From NCBI GenBank assembly GCA_029948255.1, contig JALIZF010001258.1, positions 145,148 to 209,147 of the forward strand: a stretch of 64,000 bases of DNA, read 5' to 3'. A program made the position numbers and the translations under genes. The notes beneath the pieces are model-generated. The model searched no databases. It was not told the origin of the DNA and was given only the letters and a program-made list of their open reading frames with translations. Shown one piece after another: positions 54,741-64,000 of this stretch. Source of the DNA: Telmatactis stephensoni. Its lineage: Eukaryota > Cnidaria > Anthozoa > Actiniaria > Isophelliidae. Every line of letters starts with the position of its first letter. Position 1 is the stretch's first letter.

Positions 54741-55171
54741 GGTCCCATCCACACTTGGCTCGTTTATAAATGCATAAAAATATTTCTGTTCACACTAAAA
54801 TGATGGCCACTTACAGTACTGTTCATTTTAGTGACTTCCACATGAACAAATTGATGTTTGTAAACATATATATTTCTATGCTTTTAGGCTCATCCACACG
54901 TAAACACCTCAACTCAAAACAATGGTAAACACCAGTAAACACTTCATTGAGCAAGATGTTGTGGCATCAGCATTTTTGAAAGTATGCATTACAAGTATCA
55001 GAAACACAGAAACGCGTCAACAGCATTCAGTCAAAAGTATCCACTTTGGAGAGCGTTTTCTAAAGTATCCATTTACAGTGAACGTTTCAGGCGTTTTTGT
55101 GCACACGGAAGGCCTTAACGCATAAAAAAGTAGCATTTACAAACGAAAACAGATACATGTGGATAGGGTCT
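54741..55171. mobile_element. Palindromic element with CCCATCCACACTTGG / ATGTGGATAGGG ends
   Basis: GTCCCATCCACACTTGGCTC and ACATGTGGATAGGGTC bound an imperfect inverted repeat containing TTTACAAACGAAAAC-like words and GTAAACAC repeats. Confidence 0.65.
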
Positions 55172-56322
55172 ATTAGCCAAACGCATCCGTTTTGTTTGTA
55201 AACAAAGGGGATGAGTATGCAGTTTTCAAAGTCATCTCAAGATGAGCCTCGTAAAAATTGAGAACACTTAACTACAGAATGCCCAAGCCACATTTTTGAA
55301 TAACAATATAGGTTTTTGTATACTTGTGTCATTTTCAAAGAGTTTCGCTCTAGAATACAGGTGGTGGATGGGTATTCTGAAGTTACTCCATTGAGAATTA
55401 AAAATATTAAAGTATTATGAGATGTTTGCAGGCATTTTACTACCACTACAAGGGAAATAATGTTGACAGTTAGTAATGTAAAAAGCAATTTGCACAAACA
55501 TTGACCCTTTCCAATAATTTATCAAAGCTAGAAGCTGAGACCAAAATAGCTCCTGGGTACACTAGTAATATTTGGATTTTCATGTGTTTTATCTATGAAT
55601 GTGCTAAATAAGTGCATCTGGAATATTATAATTGGTCTCAGTCGCTATTTGAAATGCCCACGTCCCCGCGCTTCATCTAATCAAAATTCCCAATGTTCAT
55701 ATCGGTCTCAGCTTCTATGCTTTGGAATTGTCAATGTCTGTGCAATTAGCTATATAGCACAACATTGAACCCTCTTAAAATCATCGAATATGTAAGGTAT
55801 TACTTTTTATATCTATAAACTGCAGTTTCAGACGGTTAGTAAATGTAAATTACAGCTGTCTTGTCAAACTCTTTAAATTCCTCTTTAAAACCTGTATAAT
55901 ACATGACAAAACCCGATAGAAGTAAGCAGTGGTATAATGTCTGCACTTTTGGGAGCTCTAATGCTAGTTTTTACCTTACCTCAGCGACTTATCGGCCTTT
56001 TTCCACAAGGACAACAACATACACGTGTTCAACATGTCCGACATTTTGAACTTCCCGCTACGCGACCTAATGGACTGGTACCAAATGTTGAGACACAGGA
56101 ACCCCATAAGAGATGTTAAAATGTTTATAGTTTTATGTTTCAGAATTTTCGTTTGATAAAAGGAAGAAATAAAATAAAACATAGAAAGGATGGAGGGAAG
56201 AAATGAGAAAGGAAAGAAGAAAGGAGCGAAGGAAGAAAAGGAAGGACACACATACAGTAAACAAATTTTAGTGCAGTCGGTCCCATGTTTTTACGCAAGA
56301 AATCAGATGACATGTTGCAAGG

Positions 56323-56471
56323 ACAGATCCAGGGCTCTGACTGAGGGGGTTCACTTCACATTTATCTTGTTCTTGATATTTTTCTTTCTCGACGTAAAAG
56401 TGTTTTATTTTTAGGATGAGGAAGGGGGTTCCCGGGCACCCAAGGAACCCCTCCTGGATCCGTTCCTGTGT
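56323..56471. mobile_element. Degraded CAGGGGCGGATCC-type element
   Basis: GGACAGATCCAGGGCTCTG and CCTGGATCCGTTCCTGTG ends around a GGGGGTTC interior; related by pattern to the copies at 16-24 kb. A further end fragment is at about 48595-48630. Confidence 0.6.
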
Positions 56472-56983
56472 TGTAAGTTTTTGAAGCTTCAACGGCGTGC
56501 AGAACCTGTTGAGACACTGCCCCAATTTTGGCCTAAATTAGTCGCGCTTGTTTTATGCTCCCCCCTCTCCCCTCTTTCAATGTTGAGTAGGCCTGGGAGA
56601 TTGCTGCTAGGTCCAACACTTGACCCAACCAACATTGAGTCGGGGGAGGGGGGGTTCAGAATATATGGCCGTTTCAACATCTATATGGTGGGTATGATAT
56701 CAAAGAACGTCAATGTTAGGGCACAGTGTCTCAACTATTCTGCACGTCGTTGTTGTTCAGAAACCAGAAACATGTTGCCATGACAATATTGCGCTTAAAA
56801 TGACTTCCCGCAACTTCTCACAACGTTGATTGATCATACCCTAAAATTTTGATTGCCTACTTTAAAGTTGCATGGGCTGCAACTTTTTGCTTTTGGCATG
56901 GTATTCAACGCTGCGTTTTGCTGCCAAAAGTCTTTTATGGAGTTTTAAATGGAATACTTTATATATGCCGTGGATATGTCGTG

Positions 56984-57143
56984 CCCGGGGGACGGGGAGG
57001 GGGGGGGGGGAGACTCCTATATATAAGCGGGCGGGGACGCTCTTCGAAAATTTTGAAAATGACCCCTAAAAGGTGCCTGAGTCTTATCCTGGTGGGCGTG
57101 GCAACGATTGAATACTGTCCCTAAAAGGTACCAATTCAAATAC
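56984..57143 (+). mobile_element. GGTACC-family element, truncated copy 5
   Basis: Contains a poly-G start, GACTCCTATATATAAG and two CCTAAAAGG motifs, then loses similarity after about 57143. Confidence 0.75.
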
Positions 57144-57289
57144 AAAATTGAAGAATCGAAAACATAAAAACTCTATCTCTTTCTCTTGTAAGACAAATGG
57201 TATTCTTTGTCGTATTCTTTGTTTCTTTAATCACATTTATATAGACTTCATGCAAAATAATAAAGGTCAATAAAGGGTTGTATTAACCT

Positions 57290-57420
57290 CGTTTGCTCTG
57301 TCTGTACGGAAAAATATCAGACCGAGGTCTTGACAGTACGGACCAAGCGCAGCGAGGTCTGTACAAAAAGACCGAGGTCTGATATTTTCCCATACAGACA
57401 GAGCAAACGAGGTTAATAAC
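57290..57420. mobile_element. Hairpin element AACCTCGTTTGCTCTGTCTG
   Basis: AACCTCGTTTGCTCTGTCTG on the left pairs with CAGACAGAGCAAACGAGGTT on the right; AATATCAGACCGAGGTCTTG also pairs inside. Confidence 0.82.
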
Positions 57421-58156
57421 TTATTTATTATATGGCTTTGAGAAGTCCCGCTAAAACAATTGCCAAACGCAAACTTTTCTTTTCATCCGCGGGACAGCGG
57501 TCCTGATATGGCAAAATACAGACCATGCGTTAGCCAATCATTATTCAAGAAATTATCTAGCCATATAATAACACAAATTGAACAATAGACAAAAAACGAT
57601 TCTGTAACATTAAATACTATTTAGATTTTGTAGAGTTTGATGCATGTTCTGAGAAGTAGCCAACTAGCTTCAAACTATAGCTACAATCTTAATTGAAGAG
57701 ACGACACTTTTAAGTCGGTGCTGTATTGTAATCAGTTGCTGACGATGAGAGTAGACACTATCGAAACATGTACGAATTAAAATGAAGTATCGACTTAAAA
57801 GTGTCGTCTCATCAATCAAGTTTCATGTATATATTGATATTGCATGTATTGATCGGTTCGGAATAAATCGTTGCTAAGCAAGCTGTTTAATACCTTCGGA
57901 AAACCGAATATTTTAGAAATTGTTGAAAGTTTCCTCCCACAAATTTTCTTTGTCACTTCCGTTCCATTCTTATTCGTTGTTAACTTTCAAGTTCGATTTA
58001 CAGGACAATTAAAAACTTTTCGGTTTCAAAAACAATTTTGTTGAGCCAGGAAGATAAATATCCTCGATCCCCCTACCCTAAACTCCCCTCCCTTCCCTCC
58101 CCTCCCATCCAATGAGGGCATCTAACGTAGGCCTCTATTGTTTGTGCTGGAGTCCA

Positions 58157-58367
58157 GGTAGTATTCGTACGAATATGAAACGGACCGCTCCGTACCGTGA
58201 CCGTGTCAGTATCGTGACGTCTATAAAGACATTCCAAATTCCTGCCATTACCGTACCGTCACCGTATCAGTGATGTCTATAGACATTCGAAAATCCTGCC
58301 GTAACCGTGCCGTAACCGTACCGTACCGTGACCGATCCCGTTTTCAGTCATACGAAATCTGCTCTGT
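58157..58367. mobile_element. TTCGTATGAGT-family element, degraded
   Basis: CCGTACCGTGACCGTGTCAGT interior shared with 13232-13453 in part and a TCATACGAAATCTGCTC right end; the left end is decayed. Confidence 0.65.
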
Positions 58368-58941
58368 CTCTGATAACAAACGATATCAAATTTAATGATT
58401 TCCTCCCCTCTTGGGTCCCCAAGGATGTCACAACACAAGCAAAGTTAATCTAAATAATTATGACTTTCCAGGATAAATGAGTCAAACTTTCTCCAAAATA
58501 TTAAATACTTTTAATCTCAAGCATAACTGGAAAATAGCCAGTCAATTCATAAGTTAATACAAAATATGTATGAACACTACACTATATACAACTTCTACGG
58601 GAAATGCATACGGTAAATTCTCATCTTCAAATAACTTTTCAAGCAATCACACTTTAAGTAAAAGGTAATAAATATTAGAACATTGTCAACATCTGTACCA
58701 ATCAGCATGCATTTTGTAAGGTTTTTAACAGTTTGCATGTTGTATTCTTGGACTCATTTTCAGGTAGAAAGAATGAGAAATAATTTTATACCCTCTAAGT
58801 GTTAAACAAAAACTTGACAGGAAAACTTGGACACCTTAATCCAATTGATATCGAGTACTGTAAAAAATATTTGGAAACAAAGCCTAATGTGGTACCCAAA
58901 TGGACGAAATAAGTTTAATGTCTATACTCACAGTCTATCAA

Positions 58942-60603
58942 CTATGAGTTTTTCTGGAAAATATCAACTTCAGGTAGGTTGTTTACACTGGCATTATGTC
59001 TGGTGATTTCTTCATTGACACTAGTTAAATACTGCTGGATAAAGTTGTCCATTACTGGTGATCCAGTTAAGAAAATCAAAGACCATGTCAAAGACATTAA
59101 TACTCACTTCACTAAGACCTTACAAACCACTTATGACACCTTACCAACCACTTACTGACACCTTACCAACCACTTACTGACACCTTACCAACCACTTACT
59201 GACACCTTACCAACCACTTACTGATACCTTACCAACCACTTCCTGACACCTTACCAACCACTTACTGTCACCTTACAAACTACTTACTGACACCTTACCA
59301 ACCACTTACTGACACCTTACCAACCACTGATACCTTACAAACTACTTACTGACACCTTACAAACCACTTACTGACACCTTACCAACCACTTACTGATACC
59401 TTACCAACCACTTACTGACACCTTACCAACCACTTACTGACACCTTACCAACCACTTACAGACACCTTACCAACCACTTACTGACACCTTACCAACCACT
59501 TACTGACACCTTACCAACCACTTACAGTCACCTTACCAACCACTTACAGACACCTTACCAACCACTTACTGACACCTTACCAACCACTGACACCTTACCA
59601 ACCACTTACTGACACCTTACCAACCACTTACTGACACCTTACCAACCACTTACAGTCACCTTACCAACCACTTACAGACACCTTACCAACCACTTACTGA
59701 CACCTTACCAACCACTTACTGGCACCTTACCAACCACTTACTGATACCTTACCAACCACTTACTGATACCTTACCAACCAATTAATTTGATTTGAAAAGA
59801 ATAAAGGATACATGGATGTTGGAAAGACTTTTCTCCTGTGAGATGGACATAAGTAGTACCAGTATAAAAACCAACCCTCTGGCAATGGATCGCACGTGTG
59901 TTTGGTCTGTATATGTGACACAAAGCAACAAATTATTATTGATTTTTTACCAACAAGTACATGGTGACTATATTTTTGTCTCTTAATTAACCTTGGTGTT
60001 AAGTCTACATTTCCATCTATATCCGCTAAACTTACATCTACACTGTATATCTATATCTATAGCCTTATTTACTCACTTTAATATCTTCAAGCTCTTTCTT
60101 GGTCAAATCTTTTAAACCTTTTAATGCTTTCTTTTGAGGTTTCTAGAATAAAATACAATATAGTGAAATAGCCCCCCTCTCTGAAAAACCTACAGATTTG
60201 AGAGGATTTGGCAAACATATCGTGCAATCAAAAACAATGCACAACAAACAGCTTGCACATAGGACAAACATCATTTCGCATTTCTTTTTAGTCTTTCTTT
60301 CTTCTTTCTTTCTTTCTTTCTTTCTTTTGAGGGTAGGTATGGATAAATAAAAATAACGAACATTTATCAACATACTGGTTGACAGCAAGCTCTTAGCCAT
60401 CCTTTAGAAACTCTTCTTTTAAAGCAAACCCAGTAAACACCATGAAGTATGATGAAACGTTTTGATCAATGCTTCCATTTTGATTAATGCTTCCATTCTG
60501 TGTGGTTTAGGTGGAGGTCTAGGAATGGCAGAAATATCAACTGTTTTCATTGTAAGATGGCCATTAAGTGCTGTCCATTGCACCTCCGTTACTGTGTTCT
60601 GAT
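58942..60603 (-). CDS. DNAAF9: Last four DNAAF9 exons with three apparent single-base indels
   Basis: Exon 60603-60376 opens DQNTVTEVQWTALNGHL and PRPPPKPHR, then homology moves to another frame (VFTGFALKEEFLKD) near 60446 and again at 60390 (WLRACCQ, where GATGG stands for an expected GATTGG). Its length, 228, is two short of what the flanking phases require. Exon 59906-59812 reads TKHTCDPLPEGW and then needs one T fewer in a run of five to give FYTGTTYVHLTGEK; its length, 95, is one too long. Exon 60142-60077 and the final exon 59054-58942 (ending DIFQKNS, stop 58944-58942) are intact. Either the gene is decaying or the assembly has local errors. Confidence 0.75.
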
Positions 60604-63600
60604 CTGTAAAAGGTTCCAAGATAAAAATGATCATAGATGCATAAACACCATTGAGGGACCTCTACATTGCTTGTCACTATATCTTATTTGATAACATTCT
60701 CCTCTTACTGATTTGTTTCATTTCATGCCCCAATCTGTCTGGCTCATGTATGAGTCACGTTAGTTTGATGATTTGAATGTTTTTTCCATTGTCACATTTT
60801 CTCATAGTTCTTCAGATTTTCTTCCTCAACCAAAAATCAACATGTCAGTTCAGTATCATATAAATAATAAATTGTAAAGCACTACTTACATGTAGCAATG
60901 GTAGTCCATCAGCTAAAGCTGGTCTCCCAGGAAGAAAATGGTGCACCCCCCTCCCTCCCTCCCTCCTCCCTCTCCCTCCCTCTCTCTCTCCATCTATGCC
61001 CTAAGGGCATTTAAGCTGTTTACAGCTGCACAGAAATGAAAAAGTTACGAGTATGAGGTGACTGGGGGTTGGATTTGGGAATTTTCATTCAGAAAGCCAT
61101 GCATTAACCAACTTAGCATTTCTAGATAGTGCTAGAGGACTATCCCTCCAGGATTGTGTCAACCAAAAATAATCTCACCTAGAAAGTGAATATGACCTCT
61201 GATGCTGTAGATAGCACCTAAATTGGAAAAATATATATGGAAATTATTTTATTAAAAATGCAAGCTTCATTAATTTCTCTTTAAATAAATTACGTAAAAA
61301 CCTGTTTCAGCTTCTCATATATTGTTGTTAATTGAAGTTAATCTAACACTAAATTCTTGTTTGAAAATAAAGGATTTTTTGGGAGAATGTATGCTTTGAT
61401 CAGAGAGCACTGATGCCTTCAATTTTTGATATATTCTTATTGAAAATAAATCATATATATAGACTAACTCACTTGATGTCATGCAGTCTTTCAGATGAAG
61501 TGGACCCTGTACAGCTGTGGGGGAAAATTACATTGTTCCTTAGTTAAAACTATTCTAGATAAATGGACTTGATAGACCCATAGAATGGATAGATGGACTC
61601 AATAGATGGATTAATGGACTACTAATCCACTCCATCCTTCTTGTCTCTCCCTTTTTTAATAATTCCTTTACCCCTGCCCCTTTTCCATCTATCTCTTCCA
61701 TTTGTATTTCCATTTATTCAACATCTTTTCATGCATTCATGATTTCAACATTGTTTTCCATTTTTCCATTAATATTATTTTCTTTACATTTGAAAAAATT
61801 ACTACATACCTCTCAGTTTAGAAACAAATAGGCTCTTAACCAGTGGACCAAACAAATAAATACACATCTACAAAGTGAAGAGAAATGTATGGTAGATTTT
61901 ATCTTTTTATTAGTGGTTGAATCTTTTTCCAAGATATACATTTCTATTTACCTCATTGATAGGAGGTTCACAAGTACCAGTATTGAATACACCAAGTGAC
62001 CTGAATATCATAGAAGAAAAACAAAATTCAATTGGCAATTAAATCATTTATAATAAGTACAGTGGTATCTCTATTACAGTCTATTAAGTGGACTCCTTTG
62101 GGACCTTGCAAGAGGTTCACTTAATAAAAGTTAATTTGTTTATTTCACAGAATGTTGATCAATGATGAACCTTACATTGTCATCAACAAATAAGATTGGG
62201 AATTGGGAATTAGTCATAAAAATACATTCTGAATCAAACATTACTGGCAATTTGAGACTGATTTTGGGCATGAAAAACCAATTCCTGAAGGAAATGATTG
62301 TCTTCATACAAGACCAATGAAAGTTATGTCCACTTAATAAATGTTCTTAACAATCACCAAATAGACTTGTATGTGTCCACTTAAATAGAGGTGTCCACTA
62401 TCCACTAGTGCAGATTTCGTATGAGTGTGAAAAGGCCGATGCACAGTCGCAGCGCGGTTACGGCAGGATTTTCGAATGTTTTGATAGAAAACACAGCACT
62501 GCACGGGTACGGCACGGCGCAGTCCTTTTCACACTCATACGAAATCTGCACTATTGGATGTACTAAATAACCTTACCATCCTGGACACATCAAATTTCTT
62601 TTCTGTACAGCACTATCCTTTGTGAAGGCATTGTCTGATAATATCAGATCCACATCTGAAGACCTATAAATTGATAATTTAATAAGAACTTGTTATTGAT
62701 CATAATGAAGTACCAAGACAAGCTTAAAGTTTTCAGTCTGATACTGCACATCAATTTGTGAGTCACACTTTATTAGAAGTCAGACTTTGAAGAGTTTCAC
62801 ACTTAGCCATCAACTCAAAATGGTTCAATTTGTAAAGCATGTTAGAATAATGTTGGAAGGGATTACAATAGCAGGTCAGGAAGGAGACAGCCAGCTTCGC
62901 CAAAGTGGTTTTGAGAGGACTTCTTTCCTCTTTTACACAATCACAGTATCACATATCCAATGAGCCAAGTGTGTGAGAGGTGTCAAGGGTGCACACATTG
63001 TTCCAATCCCCAAAGAAGATCACTAGTAGGGTGTCAAATGGTCAACTGGTAAGACTTTGTGATGTGAAACCTGAGGCAAGGTGTATTTCTTGTGAGTCTG
63101 AGAGGATTTTCCCTTATTCCTTTGTTTTCAAAATTTGAGACTCTGAGATTTTTTTTGTGAAAAACAAACAAGCAAAAAACAAATAACAAAACAAACAAAA
63201 AACATAAAAAAAAAAAAACAGAAAGAAAAAAAATTAAAAATAAAAAATAAAAAATAAAAACCCATGAAATTTGACCAAGACTGACATTTTTTGGGGGACT
63301 ATTTGACACCCCTCCTATTGGTTGTTACTAACACAAGAGTGTTAATGAAATACATTATTTAGCCCTCACCTTGATACTTCTCCTCCTTTGGCTAATATAA
63401 AAGCAGCATCAGGATTACATGCCCTGATCAACTTTTGAACCATGGCAAGTTGCTCATTCTATAAAATAAAATATTGTCTCAATATTTCCCTGTACCTAAC
63501 TCTTCTACCATAGCATTTCAGGATTAGAGGAAAACCTTCAATGTCTTATCCAATCAAAATGCCGAGACATGACATGACAGGGGCTTTTTTAGGGACGGGG

Positions 63601-63909
63601 CGTGAATATTTTAAATTCAGTGATGAAAATGATGTGACGCTCCCTAGTGATGGGAATTAAATTTTCTGACTCCCCCCCCTCTGGGGTTTGGCCTAAAATA
63701 GTAAAATATTTCCTTTTTCACTGCCAATTTTTTCATCAGACCCTCCCTTTTCACAGGTTCAAAAGTTATGACCCTCCCTCACCCTGTTAATTTCTGACAA
63801 GTCCCTTATAGCCATACAAAATCTTGCTCTAAAGTTTATTGTACTTTTTATACATATCTAAATACCTGTGGATCAAGGCAACTTGTAAAAACAATGTTAT
63901 TGACCCAAC
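58942..63909 (-). CDS. DNAAF9: DNAAF9 (C20orf194) homologue, 3' part, eleven exons
   Basis: Minus-strand exons, 5' to 3': 63909-63866, 63458-63370, 62663-62577, 62000-61952, 61867-61810, 61514-61473, 61217-61179, 60603-60376, 60142-60077, 59906-59812, 59054-58942. All have AG acceptors and GT donors with matching phases. Joined they read GWVNNIVFTSCLDPQ, NEQLAMVQKLIRACNPDAAF, DVDLILSDNAF, NLMCPGWSLGVFNTGT, SAIYSIRGHIHF, KPQKKALKGL, HPLMDNFIQQYLTSVNEE. I recognise this colinear series as the C-terminal region of DNAAF9, a protein linked to assembly of axonemal dyneins in the cytoplasm, from recall of vertebrate sequences rather than a search. The gene continues beyond 64000. Three indels disturb the last exons (see the separate entry). 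It is tail-to-tail with the polycystin gene. Confidence 0.85.
59105..59780. repeat. 22-bp minisatellite in the last DNAAF9 intron
   Basis: About 30 copies of ACCTTACCAACCACTTACTG(AC) with single-base variants and a few shortened units (CCACTGATACC). It fills most of the intron between exons 59054 and 59812. Confidence 0.95.
60985..61135 (-). repeat. Decayed SINE copy related to 13040-13220
   Basis: TAAGGGCATTTAAGCTG and CAGCTGCACAGAAATG match the body of the 13-kb copy. The tRNA-like head (ATTAACCAACTTAGCA, minus-strand A box) lies at the right. A pyrimidine-rich run precedes it at 60945-60992. Confidence 0.55.
62408..62551. mobile_element. TA-flanked TTCGTATGAGT-family element in a DNAAF9 intron
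   Basis: Perfect ends GTGCAGATTTCGTATGAGTG / CACTCATACGAAATCTGCAC flanked by TA. It lies 25 nt downstream of the exon 62577-62663 on the minus strand, so just past that donor site. Confidence 0.83.
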
Positions 63910-64000
63910 CTGTAATAAAAGAAATCAATATATTAGGTGATATACACCCTAATAAGGGCAATGCCCATAATCAAATTTGTACCAATGTGAATGGGCACAG

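Larger units (their letters stand above)
50370..58941. other. Intergenic region, repeat-rich
   Basis: Besides listed elements it holds palindromes at about 52455-52660 (AACCCATGAAAAAACACC), 53147-53276 (GGTTGCACAAAGG / CCTTTGTGCAACC) and 54530-54615 (TTGGATATCCAAATCC), tRNA-like fragments near 51970 and 54305, and a purine-rich G tract at 52110-52255. No coding exon is convincing; the 3' untranslated region of DNAAF9 presumably lies just below 58942. Confidence 0.6.

Noticed and set aside
56190..56783. Several overlapping open frames of 70-100 codons
   Set aside because: They overlap a degraded CAGGGGCG-type element and low-complexity G-rich sequence, with no splice or family support.
60888..60940. 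Possible minus-strand exon reading HHFLPGRPALADGLPLLH with a gtaagt donor
   Set aside because: The phase does not fit the flanking exons without a stop, and the recognised DNAAF9 sequence continues directly from 61179 to 60603.
63034..63309. Minus-strand 91-codon frame rich in F and L
   Set aside because: It translates an A-rich low-complexity stretch inside a DNAAF9 intron.

Overview
This is eukaryotic, intron-rich, AT-rich metazoan DNA crowded with short palindromic transposons. The gene content (a polycystin-1-like receptor with discoidin and TSP1 modules, plus a ciliary dynein assembly factor) and the repeat style point to a marine invertebrate. A cnidarian, probably an anthozoan, is my best guess, but the species cannot be fixed from the sequence alone.

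Positions 1-41597 (+ strand) hold the 3' part of one large polycystin-1-like gene. I can trace 34 exons with GT/AG borders and consistent phases, and the gene starts upstream of the window. In order the exons encode: the end of a discoidin (F5/8 type C) domain, ten further complete discoidin domains (to 24004), one thrombospondin type 1 repeat (26295-26474), about five PKD-like repeats and a REJ region (26589-32619 and onward), a GAIN domain with an apparently cleavable GPS (to about 36770), TM1, a PLAT domain, TM2-TM6, the extracellular polycystin/TOP domain and the six-helix PKD channel module, with stop at 41595-41597. The reading frame is intact throughout. The introns contain a 68-bp minisatellite, several microsatellites and dozens of non-autonomous DNA elements.

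Positions 41598-58941 look intergenic. They contain hairpin elements, a tRNA-derived SINE, an ATCGAT-rich element, and at 48833-50369 a frame-broken coding remnant of unknown family that carries a DNA-element insertion.

Positions 58942-63909 (- strand) hold the last eleven exons of a DNAAF9 (C20orf194) homologue, tail-to-tail with the polycystin gene. The upstream exons are intact. The last exons carry three apparent single-base indels, so the copy is either decaying or locally mis-sequenced. Both recognisable genes belong to families linked to cilia, but any functional link between the neighbours is only inference.
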